A stretch of 35,542 bases of DNA from Myxococcaceae bacterium. Its GTDB lineage: Bacteria; Myxococcota; Myxococcia; Myxococcales; Myxococcaceae. Where the stretch lies: assembly GCA_019694575.1 (NCBI GenBank), contig JAIBBR010000047.1, positions 1 through 35,542 on the forward strand, in the 5' to 3' direction. The notes below the pieces were generated by a model. That model was given only the letters and a program-made list of their open reading frames with translations. It had not been told where the DNA came from and did not search any database. The position numbers were made by a program, and so were the translations under genes. Shown here one piece after another: positions 8,608-16,662 of this stretch. Position 1 is the stretch's first letter; every line of letters starts with the position of its first letter.

Positions 8608-9654
8608 CTAAACAATTCGCGCAGTGAGCGCGAAGTATTCGTCACTCATCGCGAAGCGCACCAATTCTTCGAGCTCGGTCTTAAGGGCCTTCTTCGCTTT
8701 GAGCGCATGCAGAGCGGGGCCCAACCCTCCGCACACAACCAAACCTGCACGGTTCACCGAATGACGTGAACCTTCGAGCAGCGCATCGAGCTTCAATTTT
8801 CGCCCCAAGCTGACCAGCAACTCATTGAGTCGACCGCGCGCTTCGGCCGGCAACCCATCGCGAATCGCTCGCCCATCAACCGCGGGAGCCCGCTCGTTCT
8901 TCAACGCTTTGGCGATAGAAGAGAGGCCTTCATCGAGCTCGGCTTTGCGCAAGAGCCGCAACGGCAACAAGTCAGCGCTGAAAGTGAATAACGCGCGCCC
9001 GGCATAAAAGCGCAGCTCGCTGTCAGCCAATTCACGCCGCACTGCAAGCTTGCCGACGAGCAGTCGCGGCCCGTCGTAATAGGCCACGCTGAAGGGCGGC
9101 CCCTCTTCTTGAGAAAGAAAAACGGCCGGCGCTTTCATGCCCAAAATGCGCACCGCGGCGAGCAGCGCCTCACCGGCTTTGCTGGCGCCGGGGCTGGCGT
9201 CGGCGTCGAATTCAGTGCCCGAACCCGCGGCGGTACCCGTGGTGGGGTACAGGCGGCACAGCGTCGCGCCGGCGAGCACAATCGCTTCGCTGGCAGGCGT
9301 CACCACCAGGGCATGCTTGAGCGCTTTACGGTGCTGGGCCGACAGAATGAGCCGTGGCGCACGCGGCGAAGGCAAAGGCTTGCCTGAGACCGCCCTGGCG
9401 ATTTCGCGCATCGACTCGGCGCGCGCTTCGTCTTCGGCCCGGGCGTACCAGTGCGCCAAATCGTCGAAGCCGGTGGAGTCTAAGGGGTGCTCGTACGCAT
9501 AACGGGTGAGCTCAACGCGCTCGGGTGAAGGCTCGAGCGCGGCCGGCACGTCGACTTCGGTCGCCAAAGCCATCTCCACCGTCTTGAAGGCCGCGTCATC
9601 GCCCTGCGGGGCGGGAACGTCTCTGACTGTGTCTCGTCGCTTCGGGCGGCTCAT
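8608..9654 (-). CDS. Hypothetical protein, myxobacterial type
   Basis: I do not recognise a named family. The 348-residue protein lacks a signal peptide and membrane segments. The first 40 residues are polar and probably disordered. A helical segment follows (RYAYEHPLDSTGFDDLAHWY), resembling a TPR-like unit. The C-terminal two thirds, with FLSQEEGPPFSVAYYDGPRL, RFYAGRALFTFSADLLPLRL and a final helix-rich block VCGGLGPALHALKAKKAL, resembles C-terminal regions I associate with large myxobacterial TPR proteins. The region looks like a metalloprotease-type helical fold without metal ligands; that reading is inference. Its stop codon is immediately adjacent to the stop of the convergent regulator gene. 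ATG start at 9654. Confidence 0.7.
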   Translation of the reverse strand: MSRPKRRDTVRDVPAPQGDDAAFKTVEMALATEVDVPAALEPSPERVELTRYAYEHPLDSTGFDDLAHWYARAEDEARAESMREIARAVSGKPLPSPRAPRLILSAQHRKALKHALVVTPASEAIVLAGATLCRLYPTTGTAAGSGTEFDADASPGASKAGEALLAAVRILGMKAPAVFLSQEEGPPFSVAYYDGPRLLVGKLAVRRELADSELRFYAGRALFTFSADLLPLRLLRKAELDEGLSSIAKALKNERAPAVDGRAIRDGLPAEARGRLNELLVSLGRKLKLDALLEGSRHSVNRAGLVVCGGLGPALHALKAKKALKTELEELVRFAMSDEYFALTARIV

Positions 9655-9801
9655 GGCGTTAAGAATGCGTCTTTACAACAAGAGGTCACGTGGCACCCGT
9701 TACCCGTGCTTTCGGGTGCGCTAAATCATCAGCGCCACCCCGCAAAGCAGAGCGTCAGTTGTTGCCGGCCGACGGGGTGTTCTGCTTGGTTGGCAACGCC
9801 A

Positions 9802-10818
9802 ATGCGCCCCGCCGTCTCTGTTTTGCTTCCCGCGCGCAATGCCGGCTCGACCGTTGAACGGGCGGTGCGGAGCATTCTCGACGGCTCGTGGTCAGACTTG
9901 GAGCTGATTGCGGTGGACGATGGCTCTACCGACGACACGCTGACGCGGCTGCGGCACTTGGCGGTCGGCGAGCCACGCTTGAAAGTGCTCACCACTTCAG
10001 GCGAGGGGTTGGTGCCGGCGTTGAATCTCGCGCTGCGACACGCACAAGCCGAAGACTTCATCGCCCGAATGGACGCTGACGACGAAAGTCTGCCGATGCG
10101 TTTAGAGAAGAGCATCGCCACGCTCTTGCGCCTGCCCGCGCTCGCCGGAGTGGGCACGCAGGTAGCGCTTTTTCGAGAAGACCAGCCCGTCAGCCCTAAC
10201 TTGCAGCGCTTCGCGACGTGGTTGAACTCGCTGACCTCTGCACAGGTGCTGCGCGATGAACGCTTCATCGAGAGCCCTTTGTGTCACCCGTCGGTTACCC
10301 TGCGGCGCTACGCGCTAGAAGCCGTCGGAGGTTGGGAAGACGGCGATTTTCCCGAAGACTGGCAGCTGTGGCTGAAGTTGTTGGACAAGGGCTTTGCCCT
10401 CGCGTGCGTGGGTGAAGTGCTGCACCGCTGGAGAGACCACGAGCACCGCGCCACCCGCGTCGACCCGCGTTACCGGCACGCAGCGCACCACGCGTTGAAG
10501 GCCCAATTTCTCGCGCCGTTGCTCATGCCGAATTCAAACACCCGCACCTTCGTGTGGGGCGCAGGAGAAGTCGGGCTGCAGATGCTGCGACAGCTGCGCT
10601 CACGCGGCGTACAAGTCTGCGCACTGGTCGACGTCGACCCAAGAAAAATTGGGCAGCGCATCGATGAAGTGACTGTGGTGGAGCACCACCAGCTCCCTGC
10701 TCCACTGGGGTTCAAGCTCGTCGCGGCGGTGGGAGCAAAAGGCGCGCGAGAAGAAATTCGCGCGTTTTTGCAAACACGGGGCTGGAGAGAAGGCGTCGAT
10801 TTTTGGTGCGTGGCGTAG
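9802..10818 (+). CDS. GT2 family glycosyltransferase fused to a C-terminal Rossmann-like domain
   Basis: An ATG at 9802 gives 338 residues starting MRPAVSVLLPARNAG, the usual GT-A start. The donor-binding motifs DDGS (39-42) and DADD (91-94, the DXD equivalent) are present, and FPEDWQLWLKLLDKG matches the ED acceptor/base motif of GT2 enzymes. From about residue 247 a second domain begins with TRTFVWGAGEVGLQMLRQL, including GAGEVG at 253-258 and VDVDPRKIG at 276-284. This resembles the nucleotide-binding N-terminal half of PglD-type or similar Rossmann domains. The enzyme probably transfers a sugar to a surface glycan or protein in the cytoplasm; the role of the tail domain is unclear. No neighbouring polysaccharide genes accompany it. 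The longer in-frame start at 9706 adds a Cys-rich, non-homologous leader and is less likely. Confidence 0.88.
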   Translation: MRPAVSVLLPARNAGSTVERAVRSILDGSWSDLELIAVDDGSTDDTLTRLRHLAVGEPRLKVLTTSGEGLVPALNLALRHAQAEDFIARMDADDESLPMRLEKSIATLLRLPALAGVGTQVALFREDQPVSPNLQRFATWLNSLTSAQVLRDERFIESPLCHPSVTLRRYALEAVGGWEDGDFPEDWQLWLKLLDKGFALACVGEVLHRWRDHEHRATRVDPRYRHAAHHALKAQFLAPLLMPNSNTRTFVWGAGEVGLQMLRQLRSRGVQVCALVDVDPRKIGQRIDEVTVVEHHQLPAPLGFKLVAAVGAKGAREEIRAFLQTRGWREGVDFWCVA

Positions 10819-10884
10819 GCGCTTTTGTGCGGGAAATCCGCAAGCACGGTTCCGTAAAGAGTCTCAACCGGTTTATTGGCGGCG

Positions 10885-11355
10885 CTACCGAGTGACGAGC
10901 GAGCGCCGCACCGAGGCCCGCAAGAGCAACCAAGCCGCGCACCCGACACCGAGCAGCGCTTGCGTGGCCGCCTGGGTGATGAAGTGCGAGTTGACCGCAA
11001 AAGACCAGTTCGACACCGCGGCGTGCGTGAGCTCTTCGGTCATCGACGCATATTCGTAGTCCAGGCCGTGGACAAGCCACGCCACGAGCGCCGCGATGAA
11101 GGGGCATATGACCGCCCAGGTGAGGAGCACCCGCACCGCGCTCCATCGATTATCGGCGTGGCGCCGCGCAAGCGATGACAGCGTCACGAGGAAAGCCAGG
11201 TTGCACACCACACCCGCGACCACCACCGAGAGCAGGACCGGCAGGTGAAACACCCGATACTGAAAGGTCCACGCTGCGGCGAGCAGCATGCCGGTGACGG
11301 TGCCACTCACGAGTGAAACTTTCCGCACGAAAGTTGTGTGAGTGCTCGTGGTCAT
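10885..11355 (-). CDS. Small four-helix integral membrane protein of unknown function
   Basis: The 156-residue protein has four predicted membrane segments at about residues 13-30, 38-61, 73-97 and 124-146, with short basic loops such as ARRHADNRW between the second and third. I recognise no family. The ATG at 11355 is preceded by GGAG four bases upstream of the start codon, which supports this start. It lies downstream of an apparently empty stretch and is convergent with the glycosyltransferase gene. Topology suggests an inner-membrane protein; no catalytic motif is visible. Confidence 0.68.
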   Translation of the reverse strand: MTTSTHTTFVRKVSLVSGTVTGMLLAAAWTFQYRVFHLPVLLSVVVAGVVCNLAFLVTLSSLARRHADNRWSAVRVLLTWAVICPFIAALVAWLVHGLDYEYASMTEELTHAAVSNWSFAVNSHFITQAATQALLGVGCAAWLLLRASVRRSLVTR

Positions 11356-11664
11356 CAGGCTCCTCTACTACCGAGCGATTAACCCCTCGAGAAGCGTTCG
11401 AGTGAAAACGATTTGGCCGGAACTTGGAAACGACGCCATGCTCCAACGCACTCGTTTGCCGAGAGCCGGCGTTGCCTTCGCTTATTCCTCCTGGCTCGGC
11501 CACCACGGCCTGCACAGGCGCAACTCTCAGAAGCAACAAAACCAACATGGTCGCTTCGACACCAGCCACCTAGCGAACGGGCCTCAAAATCGCCTGAGCC
11601 AACAACGAAAAGGCACTCACGCCGCGCATCTCAAAACCGCTCTCTCATAAGGGCCACCGCGCCA
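11356..11664. other. About 310-bp stretch with no supported gene
   Basis: Frames are open here on both strands, but none has a homologue I recognise, and each runs into or overlaps the real neighbouring genes out of frame. Leftward transcription from the RluA-type gene could continue through this stretch into the small membrane protein. A short inverted repeat, CTCGA at 11386-11390 and TCGAG at 11398-11402, lies just upstream of the membrane protein start and could be a weak regulatory site. No convincing promoter, terminator or RNA gene was seen. Confidence 0.4.
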
Positions 11665-12567
11665 CTACCAATCGCCCTGCGGAGCTGCGACCTGCGCGCG
11701 CTCGAACCACGCGCGCATGTCTGCCGGCAAGGGCGCGTCGATTTGCGTACCCAGCACGCGCAAACTTTGCGCATGGAGCAAGCAACGCGAAGCAGCAGGC
11801 AACCCCCGCATCGACGCGTCGGTCGGGCCCTCGTAGAACGCGTCGCCCCAAATTGGGGCGTCGAGCGCTCGCAAGTGCGCGCGCAGTTGATGGGTGCGGC
11901 CGGTGAGTGGGTAGAGCGCCACCAACGAAAAATCAGCAGCAGCATGGAGTCGCTCAAAGCGCGTCTTGGCCTCCATGCCGTTCGCTTTCGCGCTCGCCCG
12001 CCAGCGACCTAACCGCGAAGGGTCTTTCGAAAGCTTCAGAGAAATGTCTCCGTGCTCCGGTAACGGCCCCGACGCCACCGCCACGTAACGTTTGCGCGCG
12101 GTGCCTTCTCGAAATGCTTCTGCCAATTCGCGCGTGCCCTCGCGCGTCTTGCCAAACACCATGACGCCGCTCGTCTCTTTATCGAGCCGGTGCACCAGCC
12201 CTGCGGGTTTCTTCAAATAATCGCTCACCGCGTCGAGCAACGAATCGCCCCGCTTGCCCTGAGTCGGCTGCGACACCCAACCCGCCGGCTTGTTCACCGC
12301 CAGCCAATCAGCGTGCTCCTCTAAAATGTCGAGCGAGAAAGCGTTTACCTTCGCCAACTCCGGCGTTTGCCCTGCCTCAGAGAGCACCACGCTCACCGTC
12401 GTGCCTTGGGCGAGCAAGGCGCCTTGTTCCACCGCGCGTTTGCCCTGCACATAAACAGAGCCTCGCTCAATCAGCGCAGCCGCTTGACTCGCTGCAACAT
12501 CGAGCTCGGCGGCGAGCGCATCACGCAGACGTGCCTTGGTGGCGATGACGAAGGTTCGACGTTTCAC
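11665..12567 (-). CDS. RluA-family pseudouridine synthase
   Basis: Enzymes of this family isomerise specific uridines to pseudouridine in 23S rRNA or tRNA. The 300-residue protein has an N-terminal S4-like RNA-binding segment (about 10-60, with ASQAAALIERGSVYVQGKRA) and a catalytic domain from about 80. The signature HRLDKETSG is at 126-134 with catalytic Asp129. The later motifs RKRYVAVASG, ALYPLTGRTHQLRAHL and PIWGDAFYEG match the family. The substrate site (RluC, RluD or another type) cannot be chosen by eye. Length is typical. The ATG at 12567 faces the divergent peptidase-like gene across about 50 bp. Confidence 0.93.
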   Translation of the reverse strand: MKRRTFVIATKARLRDALAAELDVAASQAAALIERGSVYVQGKRAVEQGALLAQGTTVSVVLSEAGQTPELAKVNAFSLDILEEHADWLAVNKPAGWVSQPTQGKRGDSLLDAVSDYLKKPAGLVHRLDKETSGVMVFGKTREGTRELAEAFREGTARKRYVAVASGPLPEHGDISLKLSKDPSRLGRWRASAKANGMEAKTRFERLHAAADFSLVALYPLTGRTHQLRAHLRALDAPIWGDAFYEGPTDASMRGLPAASRCLLHAQSLRVLGTQIDAPLPADMRAWFERAQVAAPQGDW

Positions 12568-12620
12568 GGGTGGTTTTTAAGCACTTGAGTCGTACGGCGT
12601 GAACGCGCGATCATGCCGGT

Positions 12621-14120
12621 GTGGCGTTCTCTGTTAACAGCCTGCTCGAAAGGCTTGAAGCATTTCTCTACGCGCGAGGTGCCGCTGCGTACCGTGCCGC
12701 CGCCGGTCTGCCGGGTACGGTGACGTACGAAAGGCGCTATCGTGATTTTCCCGAGCTGACCGTTCACGACACTTTTCGCGAGCTGCGAGAGCACGTCGAC
12801 AACCCACGCTACGACCCTGAACGCAAACACCGGCTGCGTCTGGTGTTGGCCACCTTCGCCGACGCTCTCGAAGAATCGGCCGCCATTGCCCCACTTGACG
12901 CGCAAGCAGCAGTGCTCTTGGCCGAAGTTCCCGGTTTCGCCGGGCGCTCACTGCGCACGCTCATGGGCCAGTGGGAGCGTGAAGGCGACCGCGCCCAACG
13001 CCATGCAATGACGCAAGCCGCCTTCGCTGAGCTCTCTACCCAACCAACCGCCTGGCGCCGCCGTGTCGACGCGCAAATGCAGCTCGCCGAAACACTCAAG
13101 CTGCCCAACTGGAAAACCTTTCGCTCCACTTCGGGCCCTTACCCGCTCGAAGGTTTCGAGCAGCTCACCCACCACGTGCTCAAAGCCAGCGACGACGCGT
13201 ACCGTGACTTGCTCGGCTACGTGCTCAAGCACGCCCACGTCGACACGCCGATTGAAAGCCCGCTGCTCCACGACGTGCAGTACGCGTCGAATGCACCCTG
13301 GGTGCGCGATTCTTTTCGCCCCGAAGACGCGCTTACCGCCGTCACCCGTTGCCTAGAAGACATCGGGTTGCCTCCCCACGCGCAGGGCCGCTTGGCGGTC
13401 GACTCCGAGCCGCGCGAAGGTAAAGAACCCGGCGTTCATTTGGCGGTGCTCAAAGCTCCCGAAGAAGTGCGACTGGTGATTTCTCCGCGCGGGCATTTGG
13501 GAGGCCTGGCTGAATTGCTCGGCGGTTTCGGAGCGGCGCTCTACCACGCACACGTTTCACCCCGGCTGCATTTGCCCGAGCGCGCGCTCGCAGACCCCAC
13601 CTTGCCGGCCGTTTTTTCGGCCCTCTTCTCGCGCTTGCTCACTGACGAAGGTTGGTACCGGCGCTATTTGCGCTTGGGAGCCCCCGCGGCACGAGAAGCG
13701 GCCCGCCTCGCCGCGTTTCGCCAGCTCTTCGAATTGCGGTGGCTCACCGTGCGCGCGCTGCACAGCTTTGAAATGTACGAGCGAGGCCCGGTACCTCCGT
13801 TGGCGTCGAGCTACGAAGAGCGCGGGCGTGAAGCGTTGCACGTGGGCGGCATGCGCGAACGGTACTTGTACGACGTTCAGCAGGGGCTCGATGTCTTCAC
13901 CGCGCTGCGCGCCATGGCGCTCGAAGCGGGGCTGCACCGGTATGTACAAGAGAAATTCAACGAAGACTTTTACCGCAACCCTGCCACTGGCCGCTGGCTC
14001 TCGGCATTCGCCGCCTCGGGGCAAGCCGACACCACCGAGAAAATGATGGCGCCTCTGGGGGCTTCGCTCACCGCCTTTGACGCGGCCAGCCAGCGGCTGG
14101 TCCGCGTGATGGCAGCCTAA
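12621..14120 (+). CDS. M3-peptidase-like protein with a degenerate zinc motif (probable pseudopeptidase)
   Basis: The 499-residue protein has the overall helical layout of PepF/oligoendopeptidase F-type M3 metallopeptidases. The block PREGKEPGVHLAVL (264-277) matches the conserved RxGKxxGAF segment that precedes the active site. It is followed at about the expected distance by GLAELLGGFGAALYHAHV, aligning with the HEFGHALH zinc helix, here GGFGAALY at 301-308. Both His ligands and the catalytic Glu are replaced, so peptidase activity by the known mechanism is not expected. A C-terminal helical part containing LFELRWLTVRALHSFEMYER and YVQEKFNEDFYRNPATGRWL fits M3/M32-like folds. It may be a binding or scaffolding protein. 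The start is GTG at 12621. It converges on a small unknown gene 8 bp downstream. Confidence 0.75.
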   Translation: MAFSVNSLLERLEAFLYARGAAAYRAAAGLPGTVTYERRYRDFPELTVHDTFRELREHVDNPRYDPERKHRLRLVLATFADALEESAAIAPLDAQAAVLLAEVPGFAGRSLRTLMGQWEREGDRAQRHAMTQAAFAELSTQPTAWRRRVDAQMQLAETLKLPNWKTFRSTSGPYPLEGFEQLTHHVLKASDDAYRDLLGYVLKHAHVDTPIESPLLHDVQYASNAPWVRDSFRPEDALTAVTRCLEDIGLPPHAQGRLAVDSEPREGKEPGVHLAVLKAPEEVRLVISPRGHLGGLAELLGGFGAALYHAHVSPRLHLPERALADPTLPAVFSALFSRLLTDEGWYRRYLRLGAPAAREAARLAAFRQLFELRWLTVRALHSFEMYERGPVPPLASSYEERGREALHVGGMRERYLYDVQQGLDVFTALRAMALEAGLHRYVQEKFNEDFYRNPATGRWLSAFAASGQADTTEKMMAPLGASLTAFDAASQRLVRVMAA

Positions 14121-14128
14121 CCCTTACG

Positions 14129-14443
14129 TCACGACGGCTTGCGCTTACGCAACGCGCGAACGATTTTGTCTTTCGCGGGGTTCTTCGGTGCCATTGCCGC
14201 TTGCGCTTTCTGCATGCGGGCACGCATCGCCCTGAAGAGCTGCATCTCAATGACCATCAGCTCATCAGCGAGGGCTTCGTTCTTGCCATAAGCCCGTTCG
14301 AGCGGCGCTGCCGTAGACACCTTCGCCCCGTACCGCATGCGCAGAGTCTTCTCTTCTTCCGACGTGACTGTCGTCGTCCGAGACAGCGCTGTCGTCACTT
14401 CTTCTTCACTGACGACCGCGGTGATTCCACCCTTCCGCTCCAT
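14129..14443 (-). CDS. Small hypothetical protein with helical C-terminus
   Basis: The 104-residue protein begins MERKGGITAVVSEEEVTTAL and contains EEEKTLRMRYGAKVSTAAPL, then a likely long helix (LADELMVIEMQLFRAMRARM) and a Lys/Arg-rich tail. It has no signal peptide or membrane segment. I recognise no domain. Codon usage is like that of its neighbours and the ATG at 14443 is the natural start. It is convergent with the M3-like gene. The basic tail and helix suggest nucleic-acid or protein binding, but this is only a guess from composition. Confidence 0.65.
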   Translation of the reverse strand: MERKGGITAVVSEEEVTTALSRTTTVTSEEEKTLRMRYGAKVSTAAPLERAYGKNEALADELMVIEMQLFRAMRARMQKAQAAMAPKNPAKDKIVRALRKRKPS

Positions 14444-14742
14444 TTTGCTACCCTTTCTTCAGTACTGAACAACCGGCCATGTCGGACGCGGCGAATCCGC
14501 GACCATTGAGGATTGTAGGGGTGAGAAGCCACTCGGCAAATTTTTGGCCGATGCGCCTTTTGGCTTACCCAAAGCGCCACACCGACCTGACAGCCATGTC
14601 AGATCGTCACAGCCCCTTAAGCGGCTGGTGCACTCAGTTCAGACACCCTAACTCTCTGCATAAACTGCTGATTTTGGGCCCGGTGGATCTACCGCGCCCC
14701 ATGGGTGGGTTTTCGGTAGATCTACCCGGGGGTTGCTGAGGC
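14444..14742. other. About 300-bp intergenic region carrying twin palindromes
   Basis: This gap lies between the starts of the leftward small hypothetical gene and the terminator of the leftward lipoprotein gene. Candidate frames on both strands lack homology and ribosome sites. The only structure I see is the pair of near-identical palindromes listed separately. The promoter of the small hypothetical gene should lie here, but no clear -35/-10 pair could be chosen. Confidence 0.4.
14682..14726. promoter_or_regulatory. Twin palindromic sites GGTGGATCTACC and GGTAGATCTACC
   Basis: GGTAGATCTACC at 14715-14726 is a perfect 12-bp palindrome. GGTGGATCTACC at 14682-14693 differs from it at one base. 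Their centres are 33 bp apart, about three helical turns, as expected for two operators bound on the same DNA face. The pair also forms one longer stem with flanking CCCGG and CCGGGG, so an RNA hairpin is an alternative. No gene starts immediately downstream on the plus strand; the leftward gene starting at 14443 is the nearest candidate target. Confidence 0.4.
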
Positions 14743-14768
14743 AAAAAAGACGCCGCGGCCACCGGCGT
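14743..14768 (-). terminator. Rho-independent terminator of the leftward lipoprotein gene
   Basis: Read on the minus strand, ACGCCG (14763-14768) and CGGCGT (14750-14755) form a 6-bp GC-rich stem with a 7-nt loop. This is followed after one C by six T residues (plus-strand A run at 14743-14748). It lies just downstream of the stop codon of the leftward gene at 14782. Its form is that of an intrinsic terminator. Confidence 0.8.
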
Positions 14769-14781
14769 GGCGCAGCGCAAT

Positions 14782-15819
14782 TTAGGGCTTTTTCAAAGGC
14801 GCCTCGTCGTCGTCATCGTCGTCGGCGTCGGGTGCACGGGCGTGGCCGCCGTCGGCACCATCGCGAACGATACCGAAGCGCTCGAGCGCCGCGGCGATGC
14901 CTTCGGGCTTGTCTTGGTCAGGCAAAAAATCAGCCGGCAACTTGAGCTGCGGGTCCTTGCCAATGTCGGTCATCGATGAGTCGAGCACCAAGCGCAATTC
15001 AGCGTCGCCTCCGTCGGCATTGACGCCGATACGGCCATCGAGGTGTGTCTTCACCACCACCGACGTCTGCGCGTCGACCCACACTTCGCCTTGCAGCGTG
15101 CGGGGGTTGCGCAATTCTTGAAACCGCAGTCGGCGCTGGGTGGTTTCATCGACACCGTTCTTCGGGGTCAGCGGAGGAGGCAATGCCTTACCCCCGGCGT
15201 CGGGCACCACGGGGCCGAGTGAGACTTGGTATTTCCAAGCGGTGCGGCCTTCATGGCTCACCGTGCCCTGCGCGGCGAGCTTGATGCGGCCTTTGAAAAA
15301 ATAGTCGAAGTCAGAGATGGCACCGTAAAGCTCTTCGCGCATGTGCTCGGCGATGCCGCGGTCGCGCAAGCGTTGGCGAAATTTGCCATAACGGCTCTTG
15401 GCGAAGACTTGGCCGTGCACGCGCATGACTTCTAAGCCTTGGTCGCGCGAGTTTTCTTCGACACCCGAGAAGTCTCCGCTCAAGCCACCGGGCCCAGCGA
15501 GCAAGGTGCGGTTTTCGACCAGCTTCAAGTTGGGGCGGCCGACGGCGCTCCACTCGTAGGTGACGGTGGCGGTGAATTTGTGAGCGCCGATGCGCTCGGT
15601 GGCTTCGGCAGCGCCCATGCCCAACACGCGGCGCGAGACAGCGACGTTTTCAGCCACTTCTTCGGGTGGCAGCTTCTGTTTCGCCGCGGCGAGGGCCTGC
15701 GGAGGGTCTTCAGGCGAGAAAATGCGCTGCTTGGCGGCCTTGTCGACCGGTTCAGTGCAGGCGGCGACCGCCAAAGAAATGAGAAGAGCGAAGCGTTTCA
15801 CGTGTCGAAGTGGGTGCAC
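14782..15819 (-). CDS. Lipoprotein with poly-aspartate tail
   Basis: The 345-residue protein has a basic start, a hydrophobic core FALLISLAVAAC and a lipobox with Cys21, so it should be lipid-anchored in the envelope. The body includes RVLGMGAAEATERIGAHKFT, NRTLLAGPGGLSGDFSGVEE and HGQVFAKSRYGKFRQRLRDR, then a late block LQGEVWVDAQTSVVVKTHLD that resembles the beta-rich LolA/LolB-like outer-membrane lipoprotein carriers. That fold suggestion is inference. The tail is strongly acidic (DADDDDDDEA) before a basic end, which might bind cations. GTG at 15819 is used; a second GTG six codons later (VKRFALLISL) is equally plausible. It has its own terminator and diverges from the DUF2058 gene. Confidence 0.75.
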   Translation of the reverse strand: MHPLRHVKRFALLISLAVAACTEPVDKAAKQRIFSPEDPPQALAAAKQKLPPEEVAENVAVSRRVLGMGAAEATERIGAHKFTATVTYEWSAVGRPNLKLVENRTLLAGPGGLSGDFSGVEENSRDQGLEVMRVHGQVFAKSRYGKFRQRLRDRGIAEHMREELYGAISDFDYFFKGRIKLAAQGTVSHEGRTAWKYQVSLGPVVPDAGGKALPPPLTPKNGVDETTQRRLRFQELRNPRTLQGEVWVDAQTSVVVKTHLDGRIGVNADGGDAELRLVLDSSMTDIGKDPQLKLPADFLPDQDKPEGIAAALERFGIVRDGADGGHARAPDADDDDDDEAPLKKP

Positions 15820-15853
15820 CCTAGCAGGTCTTTGCTAGAAGCCTTCTACAGCG

Positions 15854-16510
15854 ATGCTGAGCCTGAAAGACAAGCTTTTGAAAGCGGGACTGGTCTCGGA
15901 AGAAGCGGCGAAGAAAGCCGAGGCCGAGAAAGAAGCGACCCAAAAGGCCGCCCAACAACGTGCACGTGGCCCGGTGGCCGCGTCGGCCAAGGCGCCCATG
16001 CCGCGCCGCGAGAGCCCAGCGGCGAGGCTCGAAGAGAACCGGCACGTACCCAAATTCGCGCCGTTGCCCGGCAGCAAAGCGTGGAACCAAGAAGAAGCGC
16101 GCAAACAGCAGGCGTTGGACAAGCAGCTGCGTGAGCTGGTGCTCGCCGCGCAGGTGACGCTAGAGCCCGGCGACCGGGTGTTTCACTTTCAGACGCGCAA
16201 AGGCAAGTTACGACGCTTAGAGCTTTCAGCCGCGCAAGGTGCGTTGCTTGAAGAAGGCAAGCTGGCGGTGGTCGAACGCCCAGACCCCGCGCAGATTGAG
16301 CATGCCTTGGTGCCGGTAGAAGTGGCCGAGAAAATGTTGGCGCTGTCTGAGCGCGCGGTGCGGTTTTTGAACAAGGCCGGCAACAATGTCGGTTTCTTGT
16401 CGGAAGAAGAAATTCACCAGCGCGCGGTTGAGACAGCGGTGAAGCCGGCGGCTGCCAGCACCGAGGCCGAAGCGCCAGCTGAAGTGTGGGTGACGATTAA
16501 GCGCGGGTAA
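15854..16510 (+). CDS. DUF2058 family protein (YaiL-like)
   Basis: The 218-residue protein matches the DUF2058 family typified by E. coli YaiL, annotated as nucleoprotein/polynucleotide-associated although the function is unproven. It opens with the family block LSLKDKLLKAGLVSEEAAKK and continues with a Lys/Ala/Glu-rich coiled segment. The core includes LDKQLRELVLAAQVTLEPGD, VFHFQTRKGKLRRLELSAAQ and the C-terminal LVPVEVAEKMLALSERAVRF. Length and order fit the family. The ATG at 15854 lies 34 nt from the start of the divergent lipoprotein gene, so both promoters share a very short region. Confidence 0.9.
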   Translation: MLSLKDKLLKAGLVSEEAAKKAEAEKEATQKAAQQRARGPVAASAKAPMPRRESPAARLEENRHVPKFAPLPGSKAWNQEEARKQQALDKQLRELVLAAQVTLEPGDRVFHFQTRKGKLRRLELSAAQGALLEEGKLAVVERPDPAQIEHALVPVEVAEKMLALSERAVRFLNKAGNNVGFLSEEEIHQRAVETAVKPAAASTEAEAPAEVWVTIKRG

Positions 16511-16624
16511 TGAAGCGGCTCGAGTGGGGCGAGCTAAGTCAAATTGCGCAGCGCCGTGCCCCTTAAGTCACTTTGCTTTGGGCGACTGTGAGGCCCGTTC
16601 ACGTTCAGCGAGGGCGTGAAGACT

Positions 16625-16644
16625 TATCGCTCCATATAGCGATA
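16625..16644. terminator. Hairpin downstream of the sigma-factor operon
   Basis: TATCGCT at 16625-16631 and AGCGATA at 16638-16644 form a perfect 7-bp stem with a 6-nt loop. It lies 18 bp past the stop of the last gene of the leftward sigma operon. There is no T-run on either strand, so intrinsic termination would be weak; RNA 3-prime-end protection or a protein site are alternatives. Confidence 0.4.
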
Positions 16645-16662
16645 GGTCCACACGCGCTCGCT

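Noticed and set aside
9691-9710. Possible sigma54 promoter (TGGCAC ... GTGC)
   Set aside because: The distance between the GG and GC elements is several bases too long for a -24/-12 promoter.
9693-9719. GCACCCG/CGGGTGC inverted repeat
   Set aside because: Seven-bp stem with a 13-nt loop, no T-run and placed between two divergent starts; not clear enough to call a terminator or operator.
11150-11569. Leftward frame with a signal-like MLVLLLLRVAP start
   Set aside because: Runs far into the membrane protein gene in another frame and loses any protein-like character after the first 30 residues.
11413-12012. Long plus-strand open frame opposite the RluA-type gene
   Set aside because: Overlaps a confidently assigned gene on the other strand, with Arg/Ser-rich shadow composition and no homology.
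14479-14739. Plus-strand frame in the gap after the small hypothetical gene
   Set aside because: No ribosome site, no homology and mixed composition; more likely non-coding.
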